Positions 1 through 8,067 of a DNA stretch of 13,312 bases are shown piece after piece. Source of the stretch: Phycisphaerae bacterium (GTDB taxonomy: Bacteria; Planctomycetota; Phycisphaerae; Phycisphaerales; Phycisphaeraceae); the NCBI GenBank assembly GCA_002688155.1, contig NZCH01000042.1:1-13312 (forward strand), given 5' to 3'. The translations under genes were made by a program, and so were the position numbers. The stretch's first letter is position 1; every line of letters begins with the position of its first letter. The notes below the pieces were generated by a model that had not been told where the DNA came from, ran no database searches, and was given only the letters and a program-made list of their open reading frames with translations.

Positions 1-215
1 GACGGGCCGCCCATTCGGGCACGCACAACGTGCCGGGCAGGGGAGTGGGGCTGGCGACGGTCCAGAGCATTGTTGAGACGTACGGCGGCCGGCTGTGGAT
101 CGAAAGCGAAGACGGTCCGGGTACGACCGTCCACATTACGTTTGACGCGCATTTGGTAGGGCAGGAGCAGCCCGCCAGTGAGCCCGCCGAGGCTTTATCG
201 GACGACGCCAGGTGA
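1..215 (+). CDS. Sensor histidine kinase, C-terminal end (partial)
   Basis: The reading frame enters from outside the window (first full codon at base 3) and stops at 213-215, so only about 70 residues are visible. They hold the end of a HATPase_c ATP-binding domain: the G2 box GRGVGLATVQ, then a helix ending in YGGRLWIESE, then GPGTTVHITF, the usual last strands of the fold. The residues before the G2 box (AAHSGTHNVPG) recall the RLH-type kinases in which a short linker ending in PG precedes GxGxGL. After the domain comes a short tail of about 20 residues with no visible motif. The sensor and dimerisation domains lie upstream and cannot be judged. It probably pairs with the response regulator that starts 100 bases downstream on the same strand, but that pairing is inferred from position only. 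Confidence 0.85.
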   Translation, partial: RAAHSGTHNVPGRGVGLATVQSIVETYGGRLWIESEDGPGTTVHITFDAHLVGQEQPASEPAEALSDDAR

Positions 216-314
216 CTTAATTCTCGGCCGTATCACGCCGATGCATGCTAGTGGTTCGGCGATTGCCGCACCTTCATGCTCCGGCTGTGCACTTGTATTG
301 ACGTGGACGCATCC

Positions 315-1346
315 ATGACGGCCACCGCCCCACCACGCCTGTTACTCATCGAAGATGATCCGGACACGGCGGCGCTGATCTGCGAAACGCTCAGCGACCA
401 TTTCCGTGCTGATTGTGTGAGTCATTTCAGCACCATTGAGCAAACGCTGTGCATCGACATCCACCAGTACGACCTGGTGCTGTCAGATATGAACCTGCCC
501 GACGGGTCGGGTCTCGAACTGATGGCCCAGTTGCTGACCATCCGTAACGACATTCCGATCGTGTTCGTGACCGGCGAAGGCGTGCTCGAGAATGCGATGA
601 CGGCGATCCGACAGGGCGCGTATGACTACATCGTTAAGGCGGGCGACTACCTGTTTGCGATCCCGATTGTGGTGGAAAAAAATATCGCGATCTGGCTGAC
701 CAAGCAGGAAAACAAGCGTTTGCAGTATGAGATCGAGCGGACGCTAGAGCAGGTGCGGATCAAGAACTGCCAACTCGAGGACGCCGTGCGCAAGCTTGAG
801 ACGGTTGCGGCAACGGATCCGCTGACCGAGTTGGCGAACCGTCGCGCATTTAATGAGGCGATGGAGCGATCGTTTGCCGAATGCTCACGTTACGGGCATG
901 ACCTGGCATGCGTGATGATTGACCTGGACAACTTCAAGACGATCAACGACACGCTGGGCCACCAGCACGGCGACCAATTGCTGCAGTTGGTCGGCCGTAT
1001 CCTTGGCGCGAACTGTCGGCGCAGCGACGTGGCGGGGCGGTACGGCGGCGATGAGTTCGTGGTGCTGTTGCCGGAGACGGATCGCCTTACAGCGTTGGCT
1101 GTGGCACGGCGAGTTCACGGCGAGTATATTAGCTCAGTCAAGCAGCTGGTCGCGGGCACCGCGGTTGCGCACCTGGCGACGATGAGCATAGGACTGGCGT
1201 GTATGCGCGATACGCAGGCGAGCAGCCCGGACCGACTGATCACGAAGGCGGACCAGGCGATGTATCGCGCCAAGAACACGCGTGCCGACGATGTGCTCAT
1301 CTTCGAGCCGGATGAGCCGCAGCACGTCTCATCGACCGCATCGTGA
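315..1346 (+). CDS. Response regulator with GGDEF output (diguanylate cyclase)
   Basis: 343 residues from the ATG at 315; an in-frame ATG at 276 would add 13 residues with no receiver-domain character, so I prefer 315. Residues 8-125 form a REC domain: acidic pair D14/D15, phosphoacceptor D58 in VLSDMNLPDGSG, T86 in VFVTGE and K108 in YIVK. Residues about 128-165 look like a coiled-coil linker (KQENKRLQYEIERTLEQ). A GGDEF domain follows from about 166 (DPLTELANRR), with the metal/GTP region MIDLDNFKTIND at 201-212 and an intact RYGGDEF at 242-248. An RxxD inhibitory site (R235-D238) sits five residues before GGDEF, as expected for c-di-GMP product inhibition. The expected reaction is 2 GTP to c-di-GMP, switched on by phosphorylation-driven dimerisation as in PleD/WspR-type enzymes. 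The upstream kinase is the likely phosphodonor. Confidence 0.93.
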   Translation: MTATAPPRLLLIEDDPDTAALICETLSDHFRADCVSHFSTIEQTLCIDIHQYDLVLSDMNLPDGSGLELMAQLLTIRNDIPIVFVTGEGVLENAMTAIRQGAYDYIVKAGDYLFAIPIVVEKNIAIWLTKQENKRLQYEIERTLEQVRIKNCQLEDAVRKLETVAATDPLTELANRRAFNEAMERSFAECSRYGHDLACVMIDLDNFKTINDTLGHQHGDQLLQLVGRILGANCRRSDVAGRYGGDEFVVLLPETDRLTALAVARRVHGEYISSVKQLVAGTAVAHLATMSIGLACMRDTQASSPDRLITKADQAMYRAKNTRADDVLIFEPDEPQHVSSTAS

Positions 1347-1365
1347 CGTTTATTACCATACGGCG

Positions 1366-1998
1366 ATGCCCGTGTCATCTGGACCTTTCGTTTCCCGGGG
1401 CGGCCTGAAACTCGCTGCGGCGATCGATGCGTTTGGATTGGATGTTACAGACAAGGTGTGCGCTGATTTGGGATGCAGCACCGGCGGGTTTACGGATTGT
1501 CTGCTGCAACGCGGAGTTACGCGGGTATATGCCCTGGATACGGGATACGGCGTGCTCGACTGGACACTGCGCAACGACCCGCGCGTGATCATTCTTGAGC
1601 GCACCAACGCGATACATTTCGATCCGGCGACGATTGACGCTAAGCAGTCCTGCGAAGTAGTAACGATCGATCTGGGCTGGACACGCCAGCAATACGCCGT
1701 GCCGGCAGCGCTGCGCTGGTTGTCGCGCGCGAACGATGCGCGGATTGTGACGCTGATCAAGCCGCAATATGAGGCGTCCGAGCATGAGCGACGGTCGGGA
1801 TCACGGCACGGCGTGCTGGACGCGGAGGACGCCCGTCGCGTCGCGGACGACGTGTGTGCTGCGCTGCCATCGTATGGCGTGACGGTCTTGGAATTGACCG
1901 CATCGCCGATACGCGGGGGAGCGTCACGCGGGCGTGAAGGGAACATCGAGTTTCTCGCGCTCCTGGCGCGATCAGCGGCGCTCTCGCCAGATCAATGA
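1366..1998 (+). CDS. TlyA-family (FtsJ-like) rRNA 2'-O-methyltransferase lacking the S4 domain
   Basis: 210 residues from the ATG at 1366, 19 bases after the GGDEF gene. The open frame runs back to 1282, but that part overlaps the GGDEF gene and looks like out-of-frame translation. SRGGLKL (10-16) is the TlyA entry motif. ADLGCSTGGFTD (33-44) is SAM motif I, and LDTGYGVLDWTLRNDPRV (57-74) is a TlyA signature. The K-D-K-E catalytic tetrad of 2'-O-methyltransferases can be placed at K15, D102, K132 (LIKPQYE) and E195 (GNIEFL). TlyA proteins are normally about 270 residues with an N-terminal S4 RNA-binding domain; here the protein begins almost at the methyltransferase. The usual DVSF segment after motif III reads TIDLGWTR. 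TlyA methylates a cytidine 2'-OH in 16S and/or 23S rRNA; the substrate of this short form is unknown. The stop overlaps the end of murD by 7 bases. Confidence 0.85.
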   Translation: MPVSSGPFVSRGGLKLAAAIDAFGLDVTDKVCADLGCSTGGFTDCLLQRGVTRVYALDTGYGVLDWTLRNDPRVIILERTNAIHFDPATIDAKQSCEVVTIDLGWTRQQYAVPAALRWLSRANDARIVTLIKPQYEASEHERRSGSRHGVLDAEDARRVADDVCAALPSYGVTVLELTASPIRGGASRGREGNIEFLALLARSAALSPDQ

Positions 1999-3356
1999 AC
2001 AGGCGGCGCACCTTTACCGGGATAACGCAGCACGGCTTCAACAAACGCGGCGCCGCGCGATTCGTAGTTATCGAACTGATCCCACGAGGCGCAGCCGGGT
2101 GACAGCAGAACCACCTCGCCTGCGTGAACGCGCGTCGTGGTTTCGCGAACCGCGCGATCAACGGTCGTACAGCGCACCACCTGGGTCCCGTCGCTTGCGG
2201 CGTCGCATTCATCGGCGATTGCACCACCTGTCATACCGACGGTATATACCGCGCAACAACGCTCAGTCACGCACGCCACCAGTTTGGACAGGTCGCTCTT
2301 CTTGTCGTAGCCGCCCACGATGACATGCACTTTGCCGCGGTCAAAACTTTCAATGGCGCGGATTGCCGCGTCAGGCGTCGTGCTTTTGGAATCGTTGAAG
2401 TAGCGCACGCCCGCGTGCTCGGCGACTAACTGCAGACGATGTGGCAGGCCGGTGAAATCTGAAAGACCTTGGCGCGCCTCCCCACAGGATGCGATTTGCG
2501 CTTCTGATACCGCCAGTTCCGCGAGGTATGCGTTGTGTTGGTTGTGTCGTCCGGGCAGGGGAATCGTCAGGTCATCGGGCACGATCGCATCGTTAAAGCC
2601 TACGAGGTGTCGCGTGTGGCGCTGCGTGACGAACCCCTGCTTTTGGACGTCGGGCCCTAGGCAGGCGACATCGTGCTCCATGTCCTGGTAGTCCAAAATC
2701 ACTCGCTTGGCCTGCATGTACGCAGAGTATGTGCCGTGGCGGTCCAGGTGATTTGGCGTCAGGTTTGTGACCACAGCGAGGTGCGGCGACCAGCGTTCGC
2801 TATTGAGCGATTCGAGCATAAAGCTGGAAAGTTCCAACACGACCCAGTCGTTTTCGTGGATGTTGTCGAGCGATTCGAGCAGCGATCCGCCGATGTTACC
2901 GCCCACGTGCACGCGGTCTTCTCCCAGCGTTTTGCGCAGGATATGGCCGATCATCGCGGTGGTCGTCGACTTGCCCGCCGTGCCTGTCACGCCGATGGTG
3001 CGCATGCGATTGGGCAGACGCTGCACGAGCAGGCCGATCTCCGTTGTCGTCGGTACGCCCGCATGGTGCGCTGCCTGCAGGTACTTGTTGTCGCGCGGAT
3101 CGACCGCAGGATTAACGACGATCAGATCCGCGCCGATGAAGTCGTCGGCGCAATGCTCGCCCAGTCGGGCTTTAAATTCAAGGCCGTCGAGTGCGACAAG
3201 ACTGTCGCGCAGTTGCGCGACCGGTGCCAGGTCGGTGACCAGAACATTTGCGCGGTGTCGTATGAGAAACCGCGTGACGCCGATCCCGCCACCGAACCGT
3301 CCCAGTCCCATCACCACGACGCGCTTGCCGTGAAGTTGCGCATAAGATTTGGCCAC
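1992..3356 (-). CDS. murD: UDP-N-acetylmuramoyl-L-alanine--D-glutamate ligase MurD
   Basis: 454 residues, a normal MurD length. It adds D-glutamate to UDP-MurNAc-L-Ala in the cytoplasm, using ATP, in peptidoglycan precursor synthesis. The N-terminal Rossmann domain (VVVMGLGRFGGG, 13-24) binds the UDP substrate. The central ATPase domain has a P-loop TGTAGKST (124-131), E175 in LELSSF, NLTPNHLDRH (198-207) and K217, the probable carbamylated lysine. The C-terminal domain carries FNDSKSTTPDA (320-330), IVGGYDKK and LSPGCASWDQFDNYESRG, all standard MurD landmarks. Position 127 of the P-loop is Ala where Asn or Lys is more common. The start is a GTG at 3354-3356, six bases after the stop of the CvpA-like gene, with no strong Shine-Dalgarno, so translation is probably coupled to that gene. 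No other mur gene lies beside it, so it is outside a classical dcw cluster. Confidence 0.96.
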   Translation of the reverse strand: MAKSYAQLHGKRVVVMGLGRFGGGIGVTRFLIRHRANVLVTDLAPVAQLRDSLVALDGLEFKARLGEHCADDFIGADLIVVNPAVDPRDNKYLQAAHHAGVPTTTEIGLLVQRLPNRMRTIGVTGTAGKSTTTAMIGHILRKTLGEDRVHVGGNIGGSLLESLDNIHENDWVVLELSSFMLESLNSERWSPHLAVVTNLTPNHLDRHGTYSAYMQAKRVILDYQDMEHDVACLGPDVQKQGFVTQRHTRHLVGFNDAIVPDDLTIPLPGRHNQHNAYLAELAVSEAQIASCGEARQGLSDFTGLPHRLQLVAEHAGVRYFNDSKSTTPDAAIRAIESFDRGKVHVIVGGYDKKSDLSKLVACVTERCCAVYTVGMTGGAIADECDAASDGTQVVRCTTVDRAVRETTTRVHAGEVVLLSPGCASWDQFDNYESRGAAFVEAVLRYPGKGAPPVH

Positions 3357-3362
3357 GGCGGG

Positions 3363-5072
3363 TCACTCGGGCGTGGTGAAGTCCGCCAGTGTTTGTTGGT
3401 AGGTTGTGCCGACGCGGAATTCTGCCAGTCGCGTGCCGCGTTTGACCTGATAATAAAGGTACAGTTTGTCCCTTCGGTCCTTCATCTCTTTGATCGGCAG
3501 GTCCTCCGCGGCCCGAATTCTATTTAGCGGATCGAATGAGATTTCCTGTGCCCCGTTCGCGTGGTGCAGAATGTATCCGATCGGCTCCCATTCCCCCCCA
3601 TGTTCGTCAACGACGATGACCCGCTGCAGCAGATGTGCCCTTGTGACCGTGAACAGGTTGCCGAACACCAACTCCCGCTGCGGTTCTTGAATTATCACGC
3701 GCACCGCGGCCAAGTGCGCCGGTGTGTAGATCTGTGACACGAGCACCTTGTTTTCAAACGGTGAGATACGATGCGGCGCAATTCTCTCCTGGCCGGACAC
3801 AATCTGGTTGCGTTTGTGGACTTTTTCGAACTTGAGTGCGGGCGCGTAATTGCTGCTGAATGATTTGGGCACATTGTTCGTCAGCGCGACCTCCAGTGTC
3901 TTAGGTACCGAAGCACTGTCGTCTGTCGGATCGCGGCCTGCAAATGCAGTCACGTATGCCCCCGCCTCATAGCGCACCATCTCGGGCGTATGGCGCTGCG
4001 GATCGACATCGGGTATCGCCAGGCGCAGGTGGCGTACCAACAGAAACTTGGGTGACTGTTCCAACGGGACGACAAACACGCACCCGATTTCCTCGGTCGG
4101 TACGACGCTGTTGACGACCGTGGCGGGGTTGAGGATCGGCCGGAACAACTTTTCTCCCGTGACGTCGCTCGTGCGCACGAAGGCGCGCAGCGCGTGGAGC
4201 TGCGTGTCAATGCGGCCGGCACGCTCGTTCCAGCTGATCAATTGGACCTGCGACGGCCGAAGGCGCAGCGTTGAGTCTCCGTCGTATGTGCCCCGGCCTC
4301 GGCCCTGCTCGGACGTTGCGGTGACGTTGACAACCACGAACCGGTAGCCGGCCTCTGCGGCGTTTTTACCGACCGCGCCGGCGAGGTTCGGGTCGAGTTC
4401 GGGTACCGGCGTGGGGTGCGTTGCAAGGTTCGTTACCTCCACCGATTGCGGTGCGGCGACGAGGGACGCGTTCTGGTCCTGATCCATACCAAGCCGAAAC
4501 GTCCCGGCGGCGGTCGTCATGTCCGGCCGATACTGCGCCATCGGATCGCCCGCGTAAAACACCGTGCCTGACAGCATCGAATAAAAGCGCGCTGCGACGT
4601 GATCAACCTTCAGCAACAGGATCGAACCGGAATTGGGCGTGACCTTGCCCTCTTCGTCCAGCACGTAAGGCTCGTAGCCTCCAATGACGGAGGACACGGG
4701 CATCAACTGCAGGCCGATGATCGTGACGCCCGTGGTCAGGATGCCCGACAACAACCCGAGACATCCGCCTCCGACCATGTTGGTGATCGAACCGAAGTCC
4801 ATGTTCTTGGGAACGAGTTTGTTTGCCGTGCCGCGAATCACGATCAGAAAAATTAAAAAAAGCGACAGCAGCGACAAGCCCCAGGCGCCGGGTGTAGCGA
4901 ACGTTCCCGAGTTCAGGAAGTAATGAGCCGTCGGCTCCCAGAGAGAAAACGCCAGCGCGCCGGCAACGATGACCGCCACCAGGTGCACGAACGAACTGAA
5001 TAGCCCCTGCACGAACCCCCACCAGTACACCATCAGGCCCAGGAAAAATAAGAGGAGGATGTTGGCAATCAT
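3363..5072 (-). CDS. CvpA-like membrane protein with a large C-terminal extension
   Basis: 569 residues from the ATG at 5070-5072; the open frame extends to 5228, but that part overlaps the upstream gene and is not membrane-like. Residues 1-125 match the CvpA (colicin V production) fold: four hydrophobic segments at about 3-22, 29-45, 62-81 and 96-122, with the glycine-rich run NMVGGGCLGLLSGILTTG in the last. CvpA proteins usually end there (about 160 residues). Here about 440 further residues follow, soluble and beta-rich, with a stretch at about 235-275 (YRFVVVNVTATSEQG) like an immunoglobulin-type sandwich of the DUF4352 kind. I do not recognise the rest. From the topology the extension could be outside the membrane, but four segments with unclear orientation leave this open. 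Its 76-base leader has no strong Shine-Dalgarno. It lies between the GspE/PilB-like gene and murD; a role in envelope assembly is inferred from position. Confidence 0.75.
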   Translation of the reverse strand: MIANILLLFFLGLMVYWWGFVQGLFSSFVHLVAVIVAGALAFSLWEPTAHYFLNSGTFATPGAWGLSLLSLFLIFLIVIRGTANKLVPKNMDFGSITNMVGGGCLGLLSGILTTGVTIIGLQLMPVSSVIGGYEPYVLDEEGKVTPNSGSILLLKVDHVAARFYSMLSGTVFYAGDPMAQYRPDMTTAAGTFRLGMDQDQNASLVAAPQSVEVTNLATHPTPVPELDPNLAGAVGKNAAEAGYRFVVVNVTATSEQGRGRGTYDGDSTLRLRPSQVQLISWNERAGRIDTQLHALRAFVRTSDVTGEKLFRPILNPATVVNSVVPTEEIGCVFVVPLEQSPKFLLVRHLRLAIPDVDPQRHTPEMVRYEAGAYVTAFAGRDPTDDSASVPKTLEVALTNNVPKSFSSNYAPALKFEKVHKRNQIVSGQERIAPHRISPFENKVLVSQIYTPAHLAAVRVIIQEPQRELVFGNLFTVTRAHLLQRVIVVDEHGGEWEPIGYILHHANGAQEISFDPLNRIRAAEDLPIKEMKDRRDKLYLYYQVKRGTRLAEFRVGTTYQQTLADFTTPE

Positions 5073-5148
5073 TGTAAAGTCAGAAAGTTGGAACGTCGAA
5101 AGCCAGTTCGAAATTCTTTGGGTGTTTGGGTCCCGGGGGATTTTCCCG

Positions 5149-6801
5149 TCATCCCGCGACGGCAGTGGGGCGTTGCGATTCGGTCTTGCCCAAAGCGCGC
5201 ATGGTTTCCTGGATACTGGTGGTCCCATCGATGACGCGCATCAGTGCGGCTTCCTGGAGCCACAACATCTTTTTCTTGCGCAGTAGCGCACGGAACTGCT
5301 CGACCTGTCCCGCTGCCCAGAGCTTACGTGTTTCGTCGTCGAGTTCCATGACCTCGAAGATGCCCGTTCGGCCTCGAAACCCCAGGCCGTGACAGTCCGG
5401 GCAGGTGGTCGGCTTGTTGCGCACGAGGATCTGGCCCGACTGCTTGTACATCTGGGTTACTTTGTCCGGCGGCAGGTTCAGTTTGCGAAGTACGTCTTGG
5501 TCGGGTGTGTAGCAGACACGACAGGTCGGGCACAGTTTGCGCACCAGCCGCTGCACCAGGACCGCGGCAACGCTCTGTGCCGCGAGCTTCGAATCGTCGA
5601 CCGCTTTGGTCCACGCGCGCATGACCTGAACGGTGTCGCCCAGGTGCAGGCCGATGTACAGGCGAGTTTCATTCGCGTTCCTGGACAGCAGGCGTGCGAC
5701 CTGCGAATCAGTCAGCTTGCCGAGCATCAGGACGCTTGGATCCTGCCGCAGCAGGGCAGCGAGGCGGTCGGTGATCTGTGTGGAGTTCCAACTGGGCTCG
5801 ATCAGATGGTGATTAACGCCCTCGACGTCGAACGCCACCTCCTCTTCGAGCGTGACGATGCTCTGTGTGTAAGGGTCATGCTGCTGCAGGCAGTTGTACA
5901 GTGCGGTGGTCAGCCCGTGATGTGGCGGGCACGCGATCAACACTGCGAGGTTGTCGCTGGCGACTACCCGTCGCAGAATCGCCGCCTGTTCAGGCAGTAG
6001 CCCCATGTCGTCGAACCCGATAGTGATGCGTGTCATCGGATCGATGTAGATCGCCATGGTGATGCCGCGCGTTGAACCGGATGTGACGACGCGCAACGTG
6101 TGTCGACCCAGATCTGCAGCGTCAATGAACATTTCGCCGATCTGTTTGTGCCGGCGGTCTTGGATGTCGAGTTGAGCGTGTTTCTTGGCGTAGTCGATCA
6201 GCGTCATCGCGGCCTGGCTATCAATTTCAGGCCGCGTGTGTTTCACGCCATCGACGTTGACACCGATGCTCGCGGCTTGCGCCATGACGGCGACGTCGAT
6301 GCGATCGGCTCCGCGAGGCAGTGCAAACTCAAGGGTCTGCTCGAGTACGCTGTGTGCGTGTGCCTGTGGGTCCGCGCCGGTGGGGACGTCGACCAGCGCG
6401 CGGTCAGGTGTGAGCAGCCGCAGCGTAGCGCGCTTCTGCGCCTGTTCGTGCTGGATCCGGTTAAACCGCGAGGTCAACAACTCTGTGTTCAGGTGCCAGC
6501 GATGTTGTTCGGGCAGGCGGGTGTTGCGATAAAAAACATACCCCGCCGCGGCGCTGCCCGCCACGACGAGGATGATCAGCAATCCCAGCCAGAAGTTGAC
6601 CAACAGCGCCAGGCCGAATCCGATGATCCCCGCGATGATCTGCAGAGCATTCCAATGCCGGCGAGGCAGGAAGTAGAACTTGAGATCCTTATCGAAGAAA
6701 CTGACCACTGCCGCCCAGCCGAAGAAGCACAGCAGGTAGACGATCGGCTTGTAAATGCTCATCAACGCGGCGGATTCGACATTAGCCGCAATGTACCACA
6801 T
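5149..6801 (-). CDS. Membrane-anchored GspE/PilB-like protein with a degenerate ATPase site
   Basis: 550 residues from the ATG at 6799-6801; an in-frame ATG at 6762 (MSIYKPIVYLL) is an equally possible start. Three hydrophobic segments (about 17-36, 53-70, 72-91) replace the usual N-terminal domain. Residues 130-260 align with the N2 domain of GspE/PilB (VNVDGV, LDIQDRRHKQIG). The ATPase core follows the family line by line, but key residues are gone. Walker A reads CPPHHGLTTALY (291-302), with Leu297 at the lysine position. Walker B reads DPSVLMLGKLTD (354-365), with Lys362 where the catalytic Glu should be. The Asp box is TLEEEVAF. Kept are H386 of the His box and the zinc tetracysteine C424-x2-C427 / C467-x2-C470, followed by GFRGRTGIFEVMELD. 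It is therefore probably not an ATPase but a structural or regulatory partner of a pilus or secretion motor. PilT is the gene just upstream in transcription order. Confidence 0.85.
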   Translation of the reverse strand: MWYIAANVESAALMSIYKPIVYLLCFFGWAAVVSFFDKDLKFYFLPRRHWNALQIIAGIIGFGLALLVNFWLGLLIILVVAGSAAAGYVFYRNTRLPEQHRWHLNTELLTSRFNRIQHEQAQKRATLRLLTPDRALVDVPTGADPQAHAHSVLEQTLEFALPRGADRIDVAVMAQAASIGVNVDGVKHTRPEIDSQAAMTLIDYAKKHAQLDIQDRRHKQIGEMFIDAADLGRHTLRVVTSGSTRGITMAIYIDPMTRITIGFDDMGLLPEQAAILRRVVASDNLAVLIACPPHHGLTTALYNCLQQHDPYTQSIVTLEEEVAFDVEGVNHHLIEPSWNSTQITDRLAALLRQDPSVLMLGKLTDSQVARLLSRNANETRLYIGLHLGDTVQVMRAWTKAVDDSKLAAQSVAAVLVQRLVRKLCPTCRVCYTPDQDVLRKLNLPPDKVTQMYKQSGQILVRNKPTTCPDCHGLGFRGRTGIFEVMELDDETRKLWAAGQVEQFRALLRKKKMLWLQEAALMRVIDGTTSIQETMRALGKTESQRPTAVAG

Positions 6802-6887
6802 GGAATGACGCTCATGGCACCGCAGGAATCGGTGCGGGCGGTGTTGGTCTGCTTCGCCGAGTTGCCCGTGTGGGGGCGATCAACAAT

Positions 6888-6896
6888 AGTGTAGCA
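6888..6896 (-). promoter_or_regulatory. Possible extended -10 promoter for the GspE/PilB-like gene
   Basis: Read on the minus strand, the 107-base gap between pilT and the GspE/PilB-like gene contains TGCTACACT, a TG-n-TACACT extended -10 element. The hexamer 17 bases upstream (CTGAAT) matches TTGACA poorly. It would give that gene a promoter of its own, independent of hisF-pilT, with a leader of roughly 80 bases. No terminator hairpin was seen in the gap. Confidence 0.25.
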
Positions 6897-6908
6897 TTCT
6901 GGCGGTGT

Positions 6909-8057
6909 TCATTCAGCCTTGATGCCGCGCAGCCGCATACGCACTTCTTCCGGGCTTGTTGCCGACGCCTGTGCCACTTTCGGGTGGATGTACTGGGCCT
7001 CCACCAGTTGGACCAGGTGGTCGGTAAAGGTCTGCATGCCCGTGTCGCGATTGGCACGGATGACCTCTTCGAGTTCGTGCTCGCGGCCTTCGAGGATGTA
7101 TTTGCGCGTGTTAGCAGACTGCAGGAGGATTTCGACCGCAGGCACACGCTGTATGTCTTTGCGAATCGTTGGCAGCAGTTTCTGGTACACGAACGCCCGC
7201 ATCTGATACGCCAGCATGTTCCGGATACCCTCGCGCTCTTCCGGACTGAACAGGTCGTAGATGCGTCCAAAGGCCTGTGACGCACTTGAGGCGTGAATGG
7301 TTCCAAACACGAGGTGCCCGGTCTCTGACGCTTGCAGCGCGGTCTCAAACGTTTCTTTGTCGCGCATCTCGCCAATGAGCACGACATCGGGATCCTCGCG
7401 TACCAGTGAACGCAACCCCGCGCTGAAGTCCGGCACGTCGATACCGATCTCGCGCTGGCTGACCAGAGCCTGATCGTCCTGGAATATATATTCAATTGGA
7501 TCTTCGAGCGTCACAATGTGGCAGGGGCGGCGATTGTTGATGTGCTGAATCATCGCGGCCAGCGACGTGCTCTTGCCGCTGCCGGTGATCCCCACGACCA
7601 GAACCAGCCCCTGTTGATGTTCAGCCACACGTGCAAGAATCGGCGGCAAATGAAGCTCGTCAAAGTTAAGGATCTCGCTGCCGACGCGCCGTGCCGCCAG
7701 GCCGCTTCGTCCCCGGGTGCGATACACGTTTACGCGGAATCGGTGCATCGAGCCATCGCTTAACTCGATGTCGACGCCCACGTCCAGGGCACCCAGTCGC
7801 GAGTACATGTTCCATTGCGCGTCGCTGATGCCTTCCTCGATCCATGCCTCGAACTCATCGTCGTCCAGCGCTTCGACATCCAGGGATTTGAGGTCACCGC
7901 GCAGGCGAAGTTTGGGCACCTGTCCGCCTCGTATCAAGAGGTCAGACGCTTCGTACTTCACCGCCGTTTCGAACAAGCGTCGAAGCGGCGTGTTGCTCAA
8001 CGATCGTCGATCCCGAACGCGCTGGATGGAAACGGAATTTGTGGTCAGTTCGGCCAT
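6909..8057 (-). CDS. pilT: Type IV pilus retraction-type ATPase PilT/PilU
   Basis: 382 residues from the ATG at 8055-8057. A PAS-like N-terminal domain (about 22-125, with ASDLLIRGG and RFRVNVYRTRGR) precedes an intact RecA-type core: Walker A GITGSGKS (156-163), Asp box TLEDPIEY (183-190), Walker B EDPDVVLIGEMRD (221-233) with catalytic E230, and His box GHLVFGTIHAS (247-257). The C-terminal part has RNMLAYQMRAFVYQKLLP and MQTFTDHL, typical of PilT-type motors, and no zinc tetracysteine motif. The length is closer to PilU (about 380) than to PilT (about 344). The expected role is a cytoplasmic hexamer driving pilus depolymerisation or twitching. The gene starts 10 bases after the hisF stop, so the two are likely co-transcribed. 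No pilin, PilC or PilB is in the window. It is the catalytically complete counterpart of the degenerate GspE/PilB-like gene that follows. Confidence 0.92.
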   Translation of the reverse strand: MAELTTNSVSIQRVRDRRSLSNTPLRRLFETAVKYEASDLLIRGGQVPKLRLRGDLKSLDVEALDDDEFEAWIEEGISDAQWNMYSRLGALDVGVDIELSDGSMHRFRVNVYRTRGRSGLAARRVGSEILNFDELHLPPILARVAEHQQGLVLVVGITGSGKSTSLAAMIQHINNRRPCHIVTLEDPIEYIFQDDQALVSQREIGIDVPDFSAGLRSLVREDPDVVLIGEMRDKETFETALQASETGHLVFGTIHASSASQAFGRIYDLFSPEEREGIRNMLAYQMRAFVYQKLLPTIRKDIQRVPAVEILLQSANTRKYILEGREHELEEVIRANRDTGMQTFTDHLVQLVEAQYIHPKVAQASATSPEEVRMRLRGIKAE

Positions 8058-8067
8058 GAACGGTCAC

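Noticed and set aside
216..314. Possible promoter or extra N-terminal coding between the histidine kinase and the GGDEF gene
   Set aside because: No credible -35/-10 pair is seen, and the 13 residues from the ATG at 276 do not resemble a REC domain start.
1353..2227. Minus-strand open frames across the TlyA-like gene and the end of murD
   Set aside because: They overlap clear coding genes in other frames and have Arg/Pro/Ser-rich translations typical of shadow frames.
2673..3527. Long plus-strand open frame (over 280 codons) opposite murD
   Set aside because: It lies antisense to a full-length MurD with every family motif; its translation is low-complexity and matches no fold. GC-rich codon use leaves such mirror frames open.
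5133..5147. Imperfect hairpin (GGGGGATTTTCCC) just after the GspE/PilB-like gene stop
   Set aside because: The stem is only 4-5 pairs with a mismatch in arm length and no T-run follows on the minus strand, so I do not call a terminator.
6100..6894. Long plus-strand open frame opposite the GspE/PilB-like gene
   Set aside because: Antisense to a gene with domain-by-domain agreement to a known family; it has no motif of its own.
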